Of a stretch of 64,000 nt of DNA, positions 1 through 11,310 are shown in pieces. Under the pieces are notes generated by a model. The model was not told the origin of the DNA, made no database searches, and saw nothing but the letters and a program-made list of their open reading frames with translations. The DNA is from Myotis daubentonii (Eukaryota; Chordata; Mammalia; Chiroptera; Vespertilionidae): NCBI RefSeq assembly GCF_963259705.1, contig NC_081861.1, positions 63,676,673 through 63,740,672 of the forward strand. The letters are read 5' to 3'. The number at the start of each line of letters is the position of its first letter. Within the stretch, counting starts at the first letter, position 1. The position numbers and the translations under genes are program-made.

Positions 1-452
1 GCCATTGGAGATATTTGATTATGAATTGAATGTTAGGTGATGCCAAGGAATATGTTAATTTTTAAAGATGCAACAGTGACATAGTGGTTACATTTTTTTT
101 AAGTCAGTAATTTTTAGAGATGCATACTAAGTACCTAGGAGTAAAAGGACATAATATCTGGGATTTGCATTAAAATACTTTAGCAAGAAACAAATAAAGG
201 ATGGATGAAGCAAATGTTGAAAATCAAGATAACTGAGTTTTTTCTTGTTATTATTTATTAATTATTGTATTATTTTCCATACGTACAACTGTATACCTAC
301 TTTTGTGCCATCCTATATGTGGGTAATGGATATGTGGTGGTTCATTAGACTATCCTCTCGACTCTATAGTATGTTTGAAATTTCATGTTTTATAGTCTTA
401 ATCAGCCCTTATTACAAAGAGAGTAGAAACTTAATTTTGTCTTTTACTTTTT

Positions 453-676
453 AAAAATATATATTTTATTGATTTCAGAGAGGAAGGGAGAGGGAAAGAG
501 AGATAGAAACATCAATGATGAGAAAGAATCATTGATTGGCTGCCTCCTTCACGCCCCCTACTGAGGATAGAGCCTGAAACCCTGAAGCCTGGGCATGTGA
601 CCTTGACCAGAATCGAAGCCGGAACCCTTCAGTCCTCAGGCCAATGCTCTATCCACTGAGCCAAACCTGCTACGGC
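453..676 (-). repeat. Ves SINE
   Basis: A tRNA-derived vespertilionid SINE read on the minus strand. The plus strand shows its A-rich tail (as TTTTATTGATTTCAGAGAGG) first, then the body, then the reversed tRNA-like head ending in CCACTGAGCCAAACC. It is diverged (head CAGCAGG rather than CCGG) and so is moderately old. Confidence 0.9.
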
Positions 677-2009
677 GTCTCTTTCATTTTTTGGTGGGTG
701 AGAGCAACTAACAAGTTAAGGTCAGATAAAAACTCCTCATAATTTTGAGCAGACCTTAAGCAGCACTTGTGGATATTTATCACAGTACAAGAAATAAGAA
801 TTTTTTTTAAAAGATTGTGCCCAATGTCTTTTTTCCCTTGGGTGAACACCAGAATTGCCAGGTGATTGACTCAGTAGCCTTTGGGGAACAATTCAATCCT
901 AATGAAGTCGTGGATTCTACCCAGGCTGCCTAAATAGCCACCTAGAAGCTTGTCACTTGAAGTAGGCATCACACCTGTCAGAGCTCTAACAGAAGGAGAA
1001 ACTGGCAGCCAATTCGCTGGTCTGTATTTAGTAGCAAGGTAGCTTCCTCTCCCTAAAGCAATACAAAAAAACCTTCATTAAGCCAAAGTTTGTGCAAGTG
1101 GTAATTAGTAAGAATTTCATTTTCTGCATTTCTTTCATGAGAAAGCACCAATACCCTTTTCCCCAGGCTGCTTCACGGAAGCAAGCAAGGATCGGGATTT
1201 GGTTGAGTGTCTGTCCAATACAGCCAGAGTAAACCATTTTAGACTGAAACTGATGCAGCCTGATCAGGTAAATAAGTTTTTAGTTAGTACGAGTTGATTT
1301 CTTTCTATTACTTACATTAATAATAAATAGCTATGTGAAAATATGTCTGGACCTTCCTTTGCATGCATCATTTTTGGGTAATCTTCCACATGGGTGTTTT
1401 CTACAAGATGCCCACTTGGATAGCAAATACATAGTCATAGTTCAAGTTACCTGGCCATCAACTTACTGGTAGATTCTTCAGGCTTGAGGCAAAAATAAAG
1501 TATCAAACAGCCAAAATCTAACAGAAGGAACTGGTCTCTTCTGCATGGCAGACTGAATCTAGGAATAGCAGAAAGTTCGGTCTTCAATAACAATCTCTGT
1601 GGTGCTAGAGATAACCAGCAATATTTAGGCAAATGTGCTGGTTCATGTAAATTAGCATATATTATGTATGTACTATTTTCAGAGCATCTTGTTATTTACA
1701 GTGTTCTTTGAGACCAGGTTGGAAAAGAATATGATTTCACTTCAGTGACATGTTACTACTGAGAGCTAGGTGGATTACAATTATAATTGTTCCAAAAAGG
1801 AACCAAAAAAAAAGAGAGAGATTGAATAATTTTACTCCTTCAGAGTCCCTGAAACATAAAGACTCAGTGTATTGCTAACTTTGACAATAAAAGTGCTAGT
1901 TTTTAAACTTATCTCTAGATCAGACCACTTAACACATCAGTGACTCAGTTTCCTTATTTGTACAACAGCACGATTCCTGACAAGACAGGTGTCATAAATA
2001 TATAATTTT

Positions 2010-2220
2010 TTTATTTTATTGATTTTTTTACAGAGAGGAAGGGAGAGGGATAGAGAGCTAGAATCATCAATGAGAGAGAAACATCGATCAGCTGCCTCCT
2101 GCACACCTCTTACTGGGGATGTGCTCACAACCAAGGTACATGCCCTTGACCAGAATCGAACCTGGGCTCTTTCAGTCTGTAGGCCGACACTCTATCCATT
2201 GAGCCAAACCAGTTAGGGCA
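2010..2220 (-). repeat. Ves SINE with target duplication
   Basis: Minus-strand Ves SINE. The flanks repeat ATATATAATTTTT on the left (near 1998-2012) and right (2221-2234), a good target-site duplication from L1-type insertion. The tRNA-like head is at the right end (TTGAGCCAAACCAGTTAGGG). Confidence 0.92.
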
Positions 2221-2445
2221 ATATATAATTTTTAAATGCTTCCAAACCAAAGAAAAGAGTAACCTGGTTCTTTATAAAAAAGTACAATGACAAAATAGTT
2301 ACACTCACATCTTATATTCATTCAATGGAAAAAATTATTAGTAAAAGGACAGAATGCGTAATGCTCCAAATGGACAAAATAATTGGGGAGAGAATAAGGA
2401 ATCAATAAATGTATAACCAACCATATTATGGTACTATATCCTATG

Positions 2446-2714
2446 CTAGAGGCCCAATGCACGAAAATGCATGCAATAGTAGGCCTTTCTTCCCCCGGCT
2501 GTCGGCACCGGCTTCCCTCTGGCACCCAGGACCCAAGCTGCTTCCCTCCTCCAGCTGCCCGCAGGCCCTTGGGCTGGCTTCCCTTGGGCCACCCACAGGT
2601 ACCCAGGACCCGGGCTGGCTTCCTTCCGGCCCCAGCTTCGTCAGGAAGGACGTCCAGAATGAGGTCCAGAAGACGTCTGGTCTAATTAGTATATTACCCT
2701 TTTATTATTATAGA
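2446..2714 (-). mobile_element. Non-autonomous HeliBat-type Helitron
   Basis: The plus strand starts at the reversed 3' terminus (CTAGAGGCCC, then GTGCAC-like hairpin arms) and ends at the reversed 5' terminus (ACCCTTTTATTATTATAGA, i.e. TCTATAATAATAAAAGGGT on the minus strand). No coding sequence. It ends exactly where the next Helitron begins. Confidence 0.85.
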
Positions 2715-3153
2715 TAATAAAAGCCTAATATGCTAAGTGTCCAGTTGGCTGTTCAACCAATCAAAACATAATATACTAATGATATGCTAAAGCTGCTCAA
2801 CAGCTCGCTATGACGTGCACTGATCACCAGGGGGCAGACAGTCAATCAGTCGCTATGACATGCACTGGGAAGACACTCTGACCAGTAGGTGAGCTTGCTG
2901 CTGGGGCTAGGCCAATCAGACTGAGCAATACAGGCCACACATGCCCTGGAGCCCTCCCACGGTTCCTCCCCGGCTGGCCAACCTCCCGCGTTCTCCTTGG
3001 CCCTGATCATGCACTGATGGGATCCCTCGACCTGGTCTGCTCCCTCTCACAATCAGGGACCCCTGGAGGATGTCGGAGAACCAGTTTTGGCCCGATCCCT
3101 CAGGCCAGGCCGAGGGACCCCACTGGTGCATGAATTTGTGCACCAGGATCTAG
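2715..3153 (+). mobile_element. Non-autonomous HeliBat-type Helitron
   Basis: Plus-strand element starting ATAATAAAAGCCTAATATGC (5' end slightly worn) and ending in the hairpin GTGCATGAATTTGTGCAC followed by CAGGATCTAG. Its first ~130 bp match the arms of the fold-back element at 57720-58179. Together with the element at 2446-2714 it forms a pair joined 5' end to 5' end. Confidence 0.85.
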
Positions 3154-4339
3154 TATAATAATAGTAATGATAGAACTATCATATTGCAAGAAATCCATTG
3201 GCCATCTAACCACAATATATTTCACTCAGGTAATATAAGGGGTTAACGATAATGCTCTATATATTTGCATAGCAATATACAATTTCCTAATGCTTTCTCA
3301 TTCAATTACTGTGATTTAGCTAAACCACTTTGTGAAGCAAATCAGGCAGACATTATCTCAGGACTCTCAGCTATTAATCAAAAGGTGCAAACTTCTGGTG
3401 TTAAATGGCTCATCAGAGATCACAAGCAAATAAAAGACTTGACAAACACTGGAGCTCAGGTCCTATGGCCCTCCATTCAGTACTCTGCCAATAATATGAA
3501 GTCTCCTACTAATAACAATAAAATCTTACTTGGATCATCATCCATTTTGATACTGTTTGTCTGCGTGGAAGTTCCGGCTCTGATATCAGAATAGTCCAAA
3601 CAAACAAGGGAGTAAGGGAGTTCTACCAGCAAGAAGTTTCTTGAATTTCAAAATTAGAGAAATGACACAAAACAGTGTACAGAACAAGTTCATTTGATGG
3701 AGTACGTGCACTAAGTTAAAAAAAAAAAGGCATATAAAAGTAAACGTTTATTTTTTTTAAAGCCTCTTTTCAACAATTTACACTCTCAAAATGTCTGGCC
3801 TACAGAGAAAGAATTCCCAACAAATAATAATTTACTGAGTAGTTTTACCCCCAAGTACTGTCCTGCAAAGTTTTCAAGAAAAGGCATATAGCACGACCCT
3901 GGTCCAGAAGCACTTTAAAATCTTTGCAGATGCAAGATCAGCATATAACATTCAGACTCAAAATAGCTAGGACCTCAAAATAAAGAAAACCTTCAGTAAG
4001 GTGAAGTAATCAGTGAATGTTTAGTGGAAGAATGAGAGCATTTTGAGGCAGGAGCTGGGCTGTGTGAACCACAGGTGAGATTTCTAAAGGAGGACCAGAG
4101 TGAGCATTTCAGATGTGCTGAAGATATTCAGGGTGGGTGGCAGGAAAGAGAGGCCATGAAGTGACAGGAGGAGACTCAGATGCAGAAAAACTTGCAGAAT
4201 AAACAGATGAGCTGCGATTGGAATCCAGGTCTCCAACTACAAACATCCAACTCTTCTACACCATTCTGCTCTTCCTAATAGGTCTTCTTGCTTCTATTCC
4301 AGTACGCCTCTCCAAGAAATTCTCCACTGTAGTGTTTCC

Positions 4340-4895
4340 TTCTGAAACACAATTCTGATCGAATCCATCTCCTGCTTAAATCTCTTCAATGACTTGCTAT
4401 GGCTTTCACAAAAAAAGTTGAACCTCTAACATGACATACAAATACGCATCATGATCTGCATCATGATCTGTACTCCGTCTCTTTTCTAGTAGGTCAACCA
4501 TGTGTACCCTTTGTTTCAGCCATTAACACCTGCCCACCGTTCCTTTATTGGACATGCTACTGTTTCTCTCTGTTTGCATACGTTGATCTTTCAACTTAAA
4601 ATGTTTTCCCTTGCCTTCTTCTATTAATGGCCTATTCTTCAAGCCTTGGGGCAAATATCACCTACAATATTAGCCTTTCCTTACCACACTCCAGCATCCA
4701 TTTAGATTTAGATGCCTCTCCATGATGATTTTACATCGTCCTCCTATGCATATTCCAATCATTCCTTATCACACAGCTCTTTAGTCTATTAATTAACTTC
4801 TCTGTCTTCGTTACTCTCCCTCCCCTTATATCACCAGCCCTAAGAATAATGTCTAGCACACCGTATATGCTCAGTAAATGTTTGTTACATAAGTG
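4340..4895 (+). repeat. L2 LINE 3' fragment
   Basis: Resembles the 3' end of L2: a run of phrases such as TTCAAGCCTTGGGGCAAATATCACCT, ending in GTCTAGCACACCGTATATGCTCAGTAAATGTTTGTTACATAAG in outline (quoted here as general form, not a full match). Old and diverged; plus orientation. Confidence 0.6.
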
Positions 4896-5575
4896 AAATA
4901 ATAAAGTTCAAATTTTATCAATTAATATCAAACAGAATTTAGCCAATTAAAAACCAATAACCAAATACTCAGAAAGTTATTTAATAACCACAAAATTAAG
5001 TTCTGTTACTTCAAGTTACTAATTTAACTCTACTATCAAAGGAACCAAAGGCTTCAGGAATCATACAGAAACACAAAGTCAAAACACAAAAACACCACAG
5101 AATGATAAGCCACTCTACACCACTGTGTGTGTATGAGGGGTGTTAGTTCTACCTTAACACTAGCCTCTCTTAATGGTTAGGTCGCTGCCTTAAACATGTG
5201 GGATTCAATCATACCACCTCTAGAGCTCTCTCTAATTCTCGATTTGACAAAATACATTCCATGGTTGACATCAAGACACTAATTAATCTAAGACTCATGC
5301 TATTTGACGAGATGCTACAATCTGGGCCTCACCAGACAGTTACATGAAATACAAAGCTCTACTACTAATGAATTATTTAATATATGATGAATTCCCAAGT
5401 AAGGTTGCCTTCATTAAAAAGAATCAAAATAAAAGGATCATTATAAGGAGGCACAGATACATATGAATTTTGTTAAATTTTGACTGAATTAATCTTAAAC
5501 AGAAGTCGTTAAAGTCCTGAAATGTATCTTTGAAAAAATTCTCACTAATACCCATCAAAAGCTGAGGATATAAAG

Positions 5576-5797
5576 CAGTGGTTCTCAACTTTGGCTGCAC
5601 ATTAGAATCACCTGGGAATCTTTTTAAAATCCTGATTTCTGGGCCTCATCCTCCGGAAATTCTGTTTCTTTGTTACTAATGTCATGGCCCCACCCCATAA
5701 CAAAGAAGCAGAATTTCCTGAGGACGAGGCCCAGAAATCAGGTTTTTAAAAAGATTCCCAGGTGATTCTAATGTGCAGCCAAGATTGAGAACCACTG
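5576..5797. mobile_element. MER5-like palindromic hAT MITE, copy 1
   Basis: A near-perfect palindrome of about 222 bp. It starts CAGTGGTTCTCAACTTTGGC and ends with the complementary GATTGAGAACCACTG. The 8-bp target duplication ATATAAAG is perfect (5568-5575 and 5798-5805), as expected of hAT transposons. The outer sequence resembles the 5' end of MER5A, but here it is mirrored on both sides of a short centre, giving very long inverted repeats. Confidence 0.88.
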
Positions 5798-6107
5798 ATA
5801 TAAAGAAAAGCATAGTTCTTCAGTATAGAAAACATGCCTGCCTTCTCCAGTGTTCTAGAACAGTGAGGAACTAAAACGAAAACAACAGAATCATAATCCT
5901 TAAACTTTATGAACCCACTATACGATAGCTATTGAGTTAATTTTTCTACTTAGTGGAAACTTTCACCTTAGCTAATGCTATATTGACATTGTGTAATTAA
6001 TTTCTTTTTATCCCCAGGTGAATTATCTTCAATATCAATCAGTCCTGTAGTCAGTGCTATTTCCCAGTAACTTCAGGTGGAATCAACTGGTGTTTTCTGT
6101 TTCCTTC

Positions 6108-6108
6108 T

Positions 6109-6175
<67 letters not shown>

Positions 6176-6182
6176 TCTCCCC
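6108..6182. repeat. (CT)n microsatellite
   Basis: About 70 bp of almost pure CT dinucleotides running into a C-rich tail. The long Glu/Arg open frame opposite it is only the translation of this repeat. Confidence 0.95.
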
Positions 6183-8129
6183 TCCCCCCCATCTGGTAAC
6201 CCAATTTCTATAGGTGACAGATGCCTTTGAGAAACTGATGAAGGCCTTGGGGCCCATAAAACTGCATGTACCTATCTACCTACACTCAAATTTTTTCATA
6301 CAATTTCAGGAGTTTAAGAACTGCTGTCCCCCACAATCACCTACACAAGTACTTTCTATTACCATATGGCTCTCTTTTATAATCCCACACGCAGACGAAC
6401 ACATGCACACAATTAAGGACTATTATACTGATTAATAACATAATACCCAAAATAATAACATTTAGTCTAGATAAAGCTTTATTTTACTAGCAATATTTTA
6501 AGTTAAGAATTCCAGATGAACTTTTATCTAAAAGGCCTTTGAAGAAAATGTTGAGCACTTCAATAAGACAACTCAAAATAAGGAGTAAGGCATTTATCAA
6601 AAGAAGTTTACCAAGTCTTGTTGTTTGGTCAACTTGCTTGTCTCAAAAGAGTGCTGAAATATCTTCCTAAATTTGTATTTCTTAACTCTGACACATCTGC
6701 TCGTAAAATCAGGTAAGGCCCAAAAGTTGTATTTGAGCAAAAAAAGAAAGAAATTCCCACTGATATTAACAAACACTTGGATTTAAATACTTGTCCTACT
6801 ACAAATAGTAACTACATCAAGCTATGTTCAACCCCCAACAGTGTCAGCTAGGAACTGAAAGTGACACCACCTCATAACTATCTAGTTACCTTGTGGAAGC
6901 AAGTAAAACATAAAAGATAAAACAGGACAAATGGCCAAAGGGAAGAGAAGAATGTAATCAAGGTGTTATTTACCAACAGGCAGAGATAATTGCTTTCTCT
7001 TGGGAGAATACTTCCTAAAACTGAAAGGTTCTTGCTGGTTGCACCAAACTATTCGTGGAAACTATCAATTCACTTTTATTTTTGCTTAAACTTTTAATCA
7101 CTGTTTAAACCACAGTTTTGTGCTGGGTCAAAAATAAAAAGAAATATGACCACTCTTTTACCACAAACTGATAAATTTCAAAATCACAACATCCAAATTT
7201 TTAAGTACATTAAACTTTGGTGATACACTCACAAAACTTTTCTAACTTTCATGATGGTGAGGGCACCCATTAAGCCCAGCATAGACCATTCACAAAGACC
7301 TTGTGCCTCAGTTTCCTCACTTGTAGTTACTGGGGTAACAAGACACATCAAATAAGTAAATTCTCAATTTGCCTCAAGTTAGGGTGGAATTGACGAGACT
7401 TTCAAGTTGTCATTTTTTTCTACCCAACTGGGTCCTTTCCCACATAATGGAAGGCTGTGTATTTCCTGAAACTGTAACACTTTGACCACTGTTTTCCAAT
7501 ATGAAAGGCAAATAGGCGGCAAGAGAAGTTATAGCAGGTACACACCAAATTGGCCAGATGCCATAAGAAAGGCTTCAGTTAAGTCACCCTCTCCTTCCTA
7601 ATTATAATCAAGTTGCTGGTTAAAACTGAAAACTAGCTGAGCAACATGTGGCTTGTGCTTCCGAGCTAGAGGAACGTTAAGACAGGAGTATCTGCTGACT
7701 TTGTGCAGGCAAACCGTTTCCCTTCCTGCCACCCGAATTAGAAAGTTTACCAAAAAAAAAGAGGAACCCTTTTTACTGATGAGTAGAGGGAACTCCAGTA
7801 TTTCCCAATGCAATACCGGGCCCATCGATTTCATTCCTCTGCACATGAAGTCAGTGGCAGGAAATGGACTGCCACCACTGCTTCCCACACTCAGGACGGT
7901 GAGGCTGGTGCAGTCAGGCTGCCTGGGAGAGTTCTCAATCAACTAAGTGGGAGCGCTGGCTGCCTCCGCCTATTCACACACGACAGTTGGTGGTACCTCA
8001 CCCAGCCTCCAGCTCCCACGCTCCCCCCACTCTTCCCAAGAAACGTTTCTTGGGAGAGCACATGGAGAGGCAAGGGGGAAGGCGCACGTAGGCGTCTCTT
8101 AGATTTCTGGTAAAGTGGGAAGACTGGGG

Positions 8130-8145
8130 CGGGGGGGGGGGGGGC
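8130..8145 (+). repeat. G-run at the intronic edge of the CpG island
   Basis: A near-uninterrupted run of about 14 guanines (after GGGGC) lies at the intron 1 side of the DIAPH2 CpG island. It is a simple repeat that could form a G-quadruplex on the plus strand; any regulatory role is speculation. Confidence 0.6.
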
Positions 8146-8632
8146 GCTACGTTGTGTGTGTTTTGTTTCATGGGATTTTTTCATTTTGGAAGCCTGTGGG
8201 TGGGCTCCCAAGTACTTGGACTGCAGGGAAGCGCGGTTTCCCAGCCCGGACCCTAAAAGCGTTAAAGAGGCGAAACCCAGCAGCTGACAGGGGTGGGAAG
8301 GGAAGGGAATCGCGCAAAGAAGGTTTGCGCCCACAAGTTGGACAAAACAACGGACCCTGCCCAGTACTCGGGGTCTCCCCAAGTTGGGGTGGGGCCTTTC
8401 TCCTTCCCAGGCTGACACGAGTGAGAAAGGGGTTAAGTGGAAAAGGGGGTGCTCTTCCGCCCCCACGCCGTCTCCGCGCCTCGGCGTGGCCGCTCGGAGC
8501 GGCTCCCCGAGTTGCACAGCGAGGTCGCGGTCACCCTTGGGAGGGGGCCCCGGGTGCCCCCGCGCTCAACGGCAGGAGGATCCCGGGGCTCTCGCTGTCC
8601 CCAAGGCCGGCGGGGGCTGCGGGAGCACTCAC

Positions 8633-8764
8633 CAATTTGGGTTTGTTTTTCGTTTCCTCTTCGTTGGCGGCCCGGCTCCCCACGCTCCGCTTGTTGCTCC
8701 GGCCCCCACTGGGTTCCTCGCTGCCGCCTCCCGCTCCCGACGCCGCCGCCCCGGGCTGCTCCAT
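8633..8764 (-). CDS. DIAPH2: DIAPH2 exon 1 (first coding exon of a diaphanous-related formin)
   Basis: The minus strand encodes 44 residues from ATG at 8764-8762, beginning MEQPGAAASGAGGGSEEP and ending NEEETKNKPKL. I recognise this as the N-terminus of mammalian DIAPH2, with only a few substitutions from the human protein as I remember it. The last codon (Leu, TTG, 8635-8633) is followed at once by GTGAGT at 8632-8627, a strong splice donor; the break after KPKL in phase 0 fits the known gene. DIAPH2 is a Rho-regulated formin that nucleates and elongates actin filaments and influences endosome movement; in human it is X-linked and linked to ovarian function. This exon supplies only the low-complexity Gly/Ser/Glu-rich segment ahead of the GTPase-binding domain. 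All FH1, FH2 and DAD coding exons lie beyond the left edge. I looked for exon 2 in 1-8500 and did not recognise it. An open frame continues past the donor to 8531 but has no support as protein. Confidence 0.87.
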
Positions 8765-9060
8765 CTTTCTCCGGCCCTGTCACCTGTGCCCTGTCACCCC
8801 ACCTCTCCGCCACTGAGGAAGCCCCTCGGGGTGGTCCCGCGGCCCCGCGCTGATTCGGGAGCACCTCTCCCTGGGAGGGCGTGTGTCTGTCTAGGGAGCA
8901 GCAGATTTCAGGCCCTCGGGACTCCGGGAGCCCAGGCACCCCTGACGCCGCACGCCGTTGCCACTACTCGGCGCCGGGGCAAGCCCTGCCCCTGAGCAGC
9001 TGCAATTACCACTACCGCCGCCGCCGCCCTCAGGGCGGTGTTTAGGGTGGAGAAAGTGCG
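8765..9060 (-). other. DIAPH2: Presumed DIAPH2 5' UTR and transcription start area
   Basis: This is the GC-rich sequence directly upstream of the DIAPH2 start codon on the minus strand. It holds a short (GGC)n run at about 9016-9031 beside a GC-box-like CCGCCC. No splice acceptor is evident before the ATG, so coding exon 1 is probably also the first transcribed exon. The exact transcription start cannot be fixed from sequence; the right boundary given is a guess. Confidence 0.45.
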
Positions 9061-9805
9061 TGCCTATCTCTTTAAGAGGCCTCCACACACGTGATTCATC
9101 AAAGTGCCCGCAGCCAGCGCCTGGGCGCCGAGAACTGCTTCCTACTCCCGTGCCACCGGCAGGGCCACTGCCACTGAGCATGCCCGGCGCGGTGACCGCA
9201 GCCCAAGGAGAGGACTTGAAGCGGTGGTTAAGCACTGATTTCACGTCCAAGGGGCCTTGCGTGAATGGGAGGGAACTAGTCCAGAGAGAGGAGGTGTAGC
9301 CCATTGTAGAGATGGGGAAACTGAGGGCTGGGAGGATTCACGTGTGAGTTTCACTGCAGAAGCTACCTGAGTAGCAGCTTTCACGGGTGTAGGCCAGAGC
9401 ACCTTCCCAGGCGGCGGCCTTGCTGGGGGGTGGGGGGGTGTGTTCTGCTACGCCCTGTGGGAGGGGTTGATTGGCAAGGCAGCTGGCATCCCTTACAGCG
9501 CTGATGAATTGCCTAGCCCTGTGGGTCAAAGTGGAAAGAGTGGGTGCTTTCTGTTGCCATGATTGCATAGCGCCAAAGAAATAGTCTTTCTTTATTCCCA
9601 TGCTGCTGGGTTGTAAAAGCAGCAGGTACCTGCCACTTAACCCCCAAGTGGATGTAAGGCTTTTTAACCACAGCACCTAGAGAGAGCGAACAATTGGATT
9701 GAGTGCTATTCCCAGTTTCCCGAACTACTTTGGGTGTAGGGTTGTTGTGGGGAGTGAAAACGATCACGTGTGTCCAAACTTTGTTTAACATGTAAACCCC
9801 TAGAC

Positions 9806-10111
9806 CAGCGGTTCTCAACCTGTGGGTCGTGACCCCTTTGGGGGTCGAACAACCCTTTCACAGGGGTCACCCAAGACCATCGGAAAACACATATATAATT
9901 ACACATTGTTTTTGTGATTAATCACTATGCTTTAATTATGTTCAATTTGTAACAATGAAAATACATCCTGCATATCAGATATTTACGATTCATATCAGTA
10001 GCAAAAGTACAGTTATGAAGTAGAAACGAAAATAATTTTCTGGTTGGGGGTCACCACAACATGAGGAACTGCATTAAAGGGTCGCAGCATTAGGAAGGTT
10101 GAGAACCACTG
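9806..10111 (+). mobile_element. SPIN non-autonomous hAT transposon, copy 1
   Basis: The left end CAGCGGTTCTCAACCTGTGG followed by GTCGTGACCCCTTTGGGGGT, and the right end GGTTGAGAACCACTG, are the terminal inverted repeats of SPIN (Space Invaders), a hAT family known for horizontal transfer between tetrapods. Flanking 8-mers CCCTAGAC and GTCTAGAC agree at 6 of 8 positions. This is the longest of the three SPIN copies here (306 bp). Confidence 0.88.
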
Positions 10112-10939
10112 GTCTAGACAAAGGCTCCGTGTCTGTGCAGCAGCAGCAGGGCACTGCCAGTATTGTTAGTCATTAAACCTTGAGTTATCAGGAAGAGGCC
10201 CACGCAATATTTTTCCATCCTTTATTAACAGAGCCCTTTAATAAAAATAATGTTTGCACTGAGAACATTCAAGGGGCAGAGCAGGGTTTGAATGAACCAC
10301 CGTCATAAAATAAAAGCTCATATGCTAGAGAAGCTCCATGAAATGTAAGTTCAGATACCAAGTCTAAACATGTCCATATGCCTGTTACTCAGATACCTTC
10401 AGGCTGACTCCTTTTGCCCTTCTCCCCTTCCACCTAAATTCAACTCTGCTGAATCTATTTTGTTTATGAACATATTTATTGAGTGTGTTAGAATAAATTG
10501 GACTATGCTATAGGCATGATGAGGCAATTAACTTGGACAGTAGAGTGAAAAGAAAGTTAGATATCAACAGTTTTAATCCCTGCACTGCCATTAACTATCT
10601 TCTTAATCATGCTGATGATAAACTACCCAGGGCCAGCAGAGAAGAGGGAATGCAAGCTCCCAAAGAGGGTAGACAGGGAGCCCTATGGTAAATTTGCTTT
10701 GTTGACGTTCCTCTTTGACTTAAATTTTGATGTATATTTTGAATTTGACTCGCTACACATGTGCGTGCATGCACACACATGATTTAAATTTCTTAAATGT
10801 CTCCCCCACTGAAAAGTTGCATGAAAATGGATGCTGCAAAAAGATGTGACCTGTTTGCCCAATGCTTTCACATAATTCCTGTTTGAGAGATATAGATATA
10901 GGTCATTGCTGGGGGGTTTTCAAACTCAAATGGTGCTCA

Positions 10940-11192
10940 CCTGGGCCAGTTTTCTCAGTGGATAGAGCATCGGCCCTTGGACTGAAGGGTTGCAGGTTTG
11001 ATTCTGGTCAGGGGCACATACCTCAGTGGCAGGCTTGATCCCTGGCCCTGCCTGGCTGGGGCATGTGTGCAAAGCAACCAATTGATGTGTCTCTCTCACA
11101 TCCATGTTTCTCTCTGTCTCTCCCCCTCTCTTCCATTCTCTCTAAAAATCAATGGAAAAGTATCCTTGGGTGAGATTAATAAAACAAAAGGA
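10940..11192 (+). repeat. Ves SINE
   Basis: Plus-strand Ves SINE with head CTGGGCCAGTTTTCTCAGTG, the box-B-like GGTTTGATTCTGGTCA, and the long-tail form of the body with a CTCTCTNTCCC pyrimidine run and AAAATCAATGGAAAAGTATC near the 3' end. Confidence 0.9.
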
Positions 11193-11310
11193 AAGATGCT
11201 CAATAATCTACTCAGTAAGACCTTTACTGAACTCCTTAGAGTACACCAGGTGATATAAAGAGTGCGGTGGGTTATACAGATGAAGCGGACATTGTTTCTG
11301 CCACTTAGAA

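Larger units (their letters stand above)
1..8632 (-). other. DIAPH2: DIAPH2 intron 1 (5' part)
   Basis: Everything to the left of the exon 1 donor is the beginning of intron 1 on the minus strand. It contains two Ves SINEs, two abutting Helitrons, an L2 fragment, a MER5-like palindromic MITE and a (CT)n microsatellite, listed separately. The remaining stretches (677-2002, 3154-4339, 4896-5575, 5798-6103, 6181-8090) are AT-rich and show no recognisable exon or RNA gene. DIAPH2 introns are known to be very long in mammals, so the absence of exon 2 is not surprising. Confidence 0.7.
8220..9210 (-). promoter_or_regulatory. DIAPH2: CpG island promoter of DIAPH2
   Basis: CpG dinucleotides are dense from about 8220 to 9210, in contrast with the AT-rich, CpG-poor sequence on either side. 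The island covers DIAPH2 exon 1 and its upstream flank, as for most broadly expressed mammalian promoters. Visible motifs include a CACGTG E-box at 9088-9093, GC-rich Sp1-like boxes, and a palindromic CCGCCCTCAGGGCGG near 9022-9040. No convincing TATA box sits at the expected distance, which fits a CpG-island promoter with dispersed starts. Open frames on the other strand here (up to 233 codons) are what high GC produces and have no recognisable homology. Confidence 0.75.

Noticed and set aside
3265..3594. 109-codon plus-strand frame
   Set aside because: No recognised domain, no splice context, and composition like the surrounding intron; likely random.
6057..6257. Arg-Glu repeat protein
   Set aside because: Translation of the (CT)n microsatellite.
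8115..8995. Plus-strand frames of 203 and 233 codons in the CpG island
   Set aside because: High GC suppresses stop codons. The frames overlap the recognised DIAPH2 exon on the other strand, have no homology and are full of Pro/Arg/Ala.
10960..11020. tRNA-like sequence with box-B-like motif (and in other SINE heads)
   Set aside because: These are Ves SINE heads; none folds as an intact tRNA gene and all are attached to SINE bodies.
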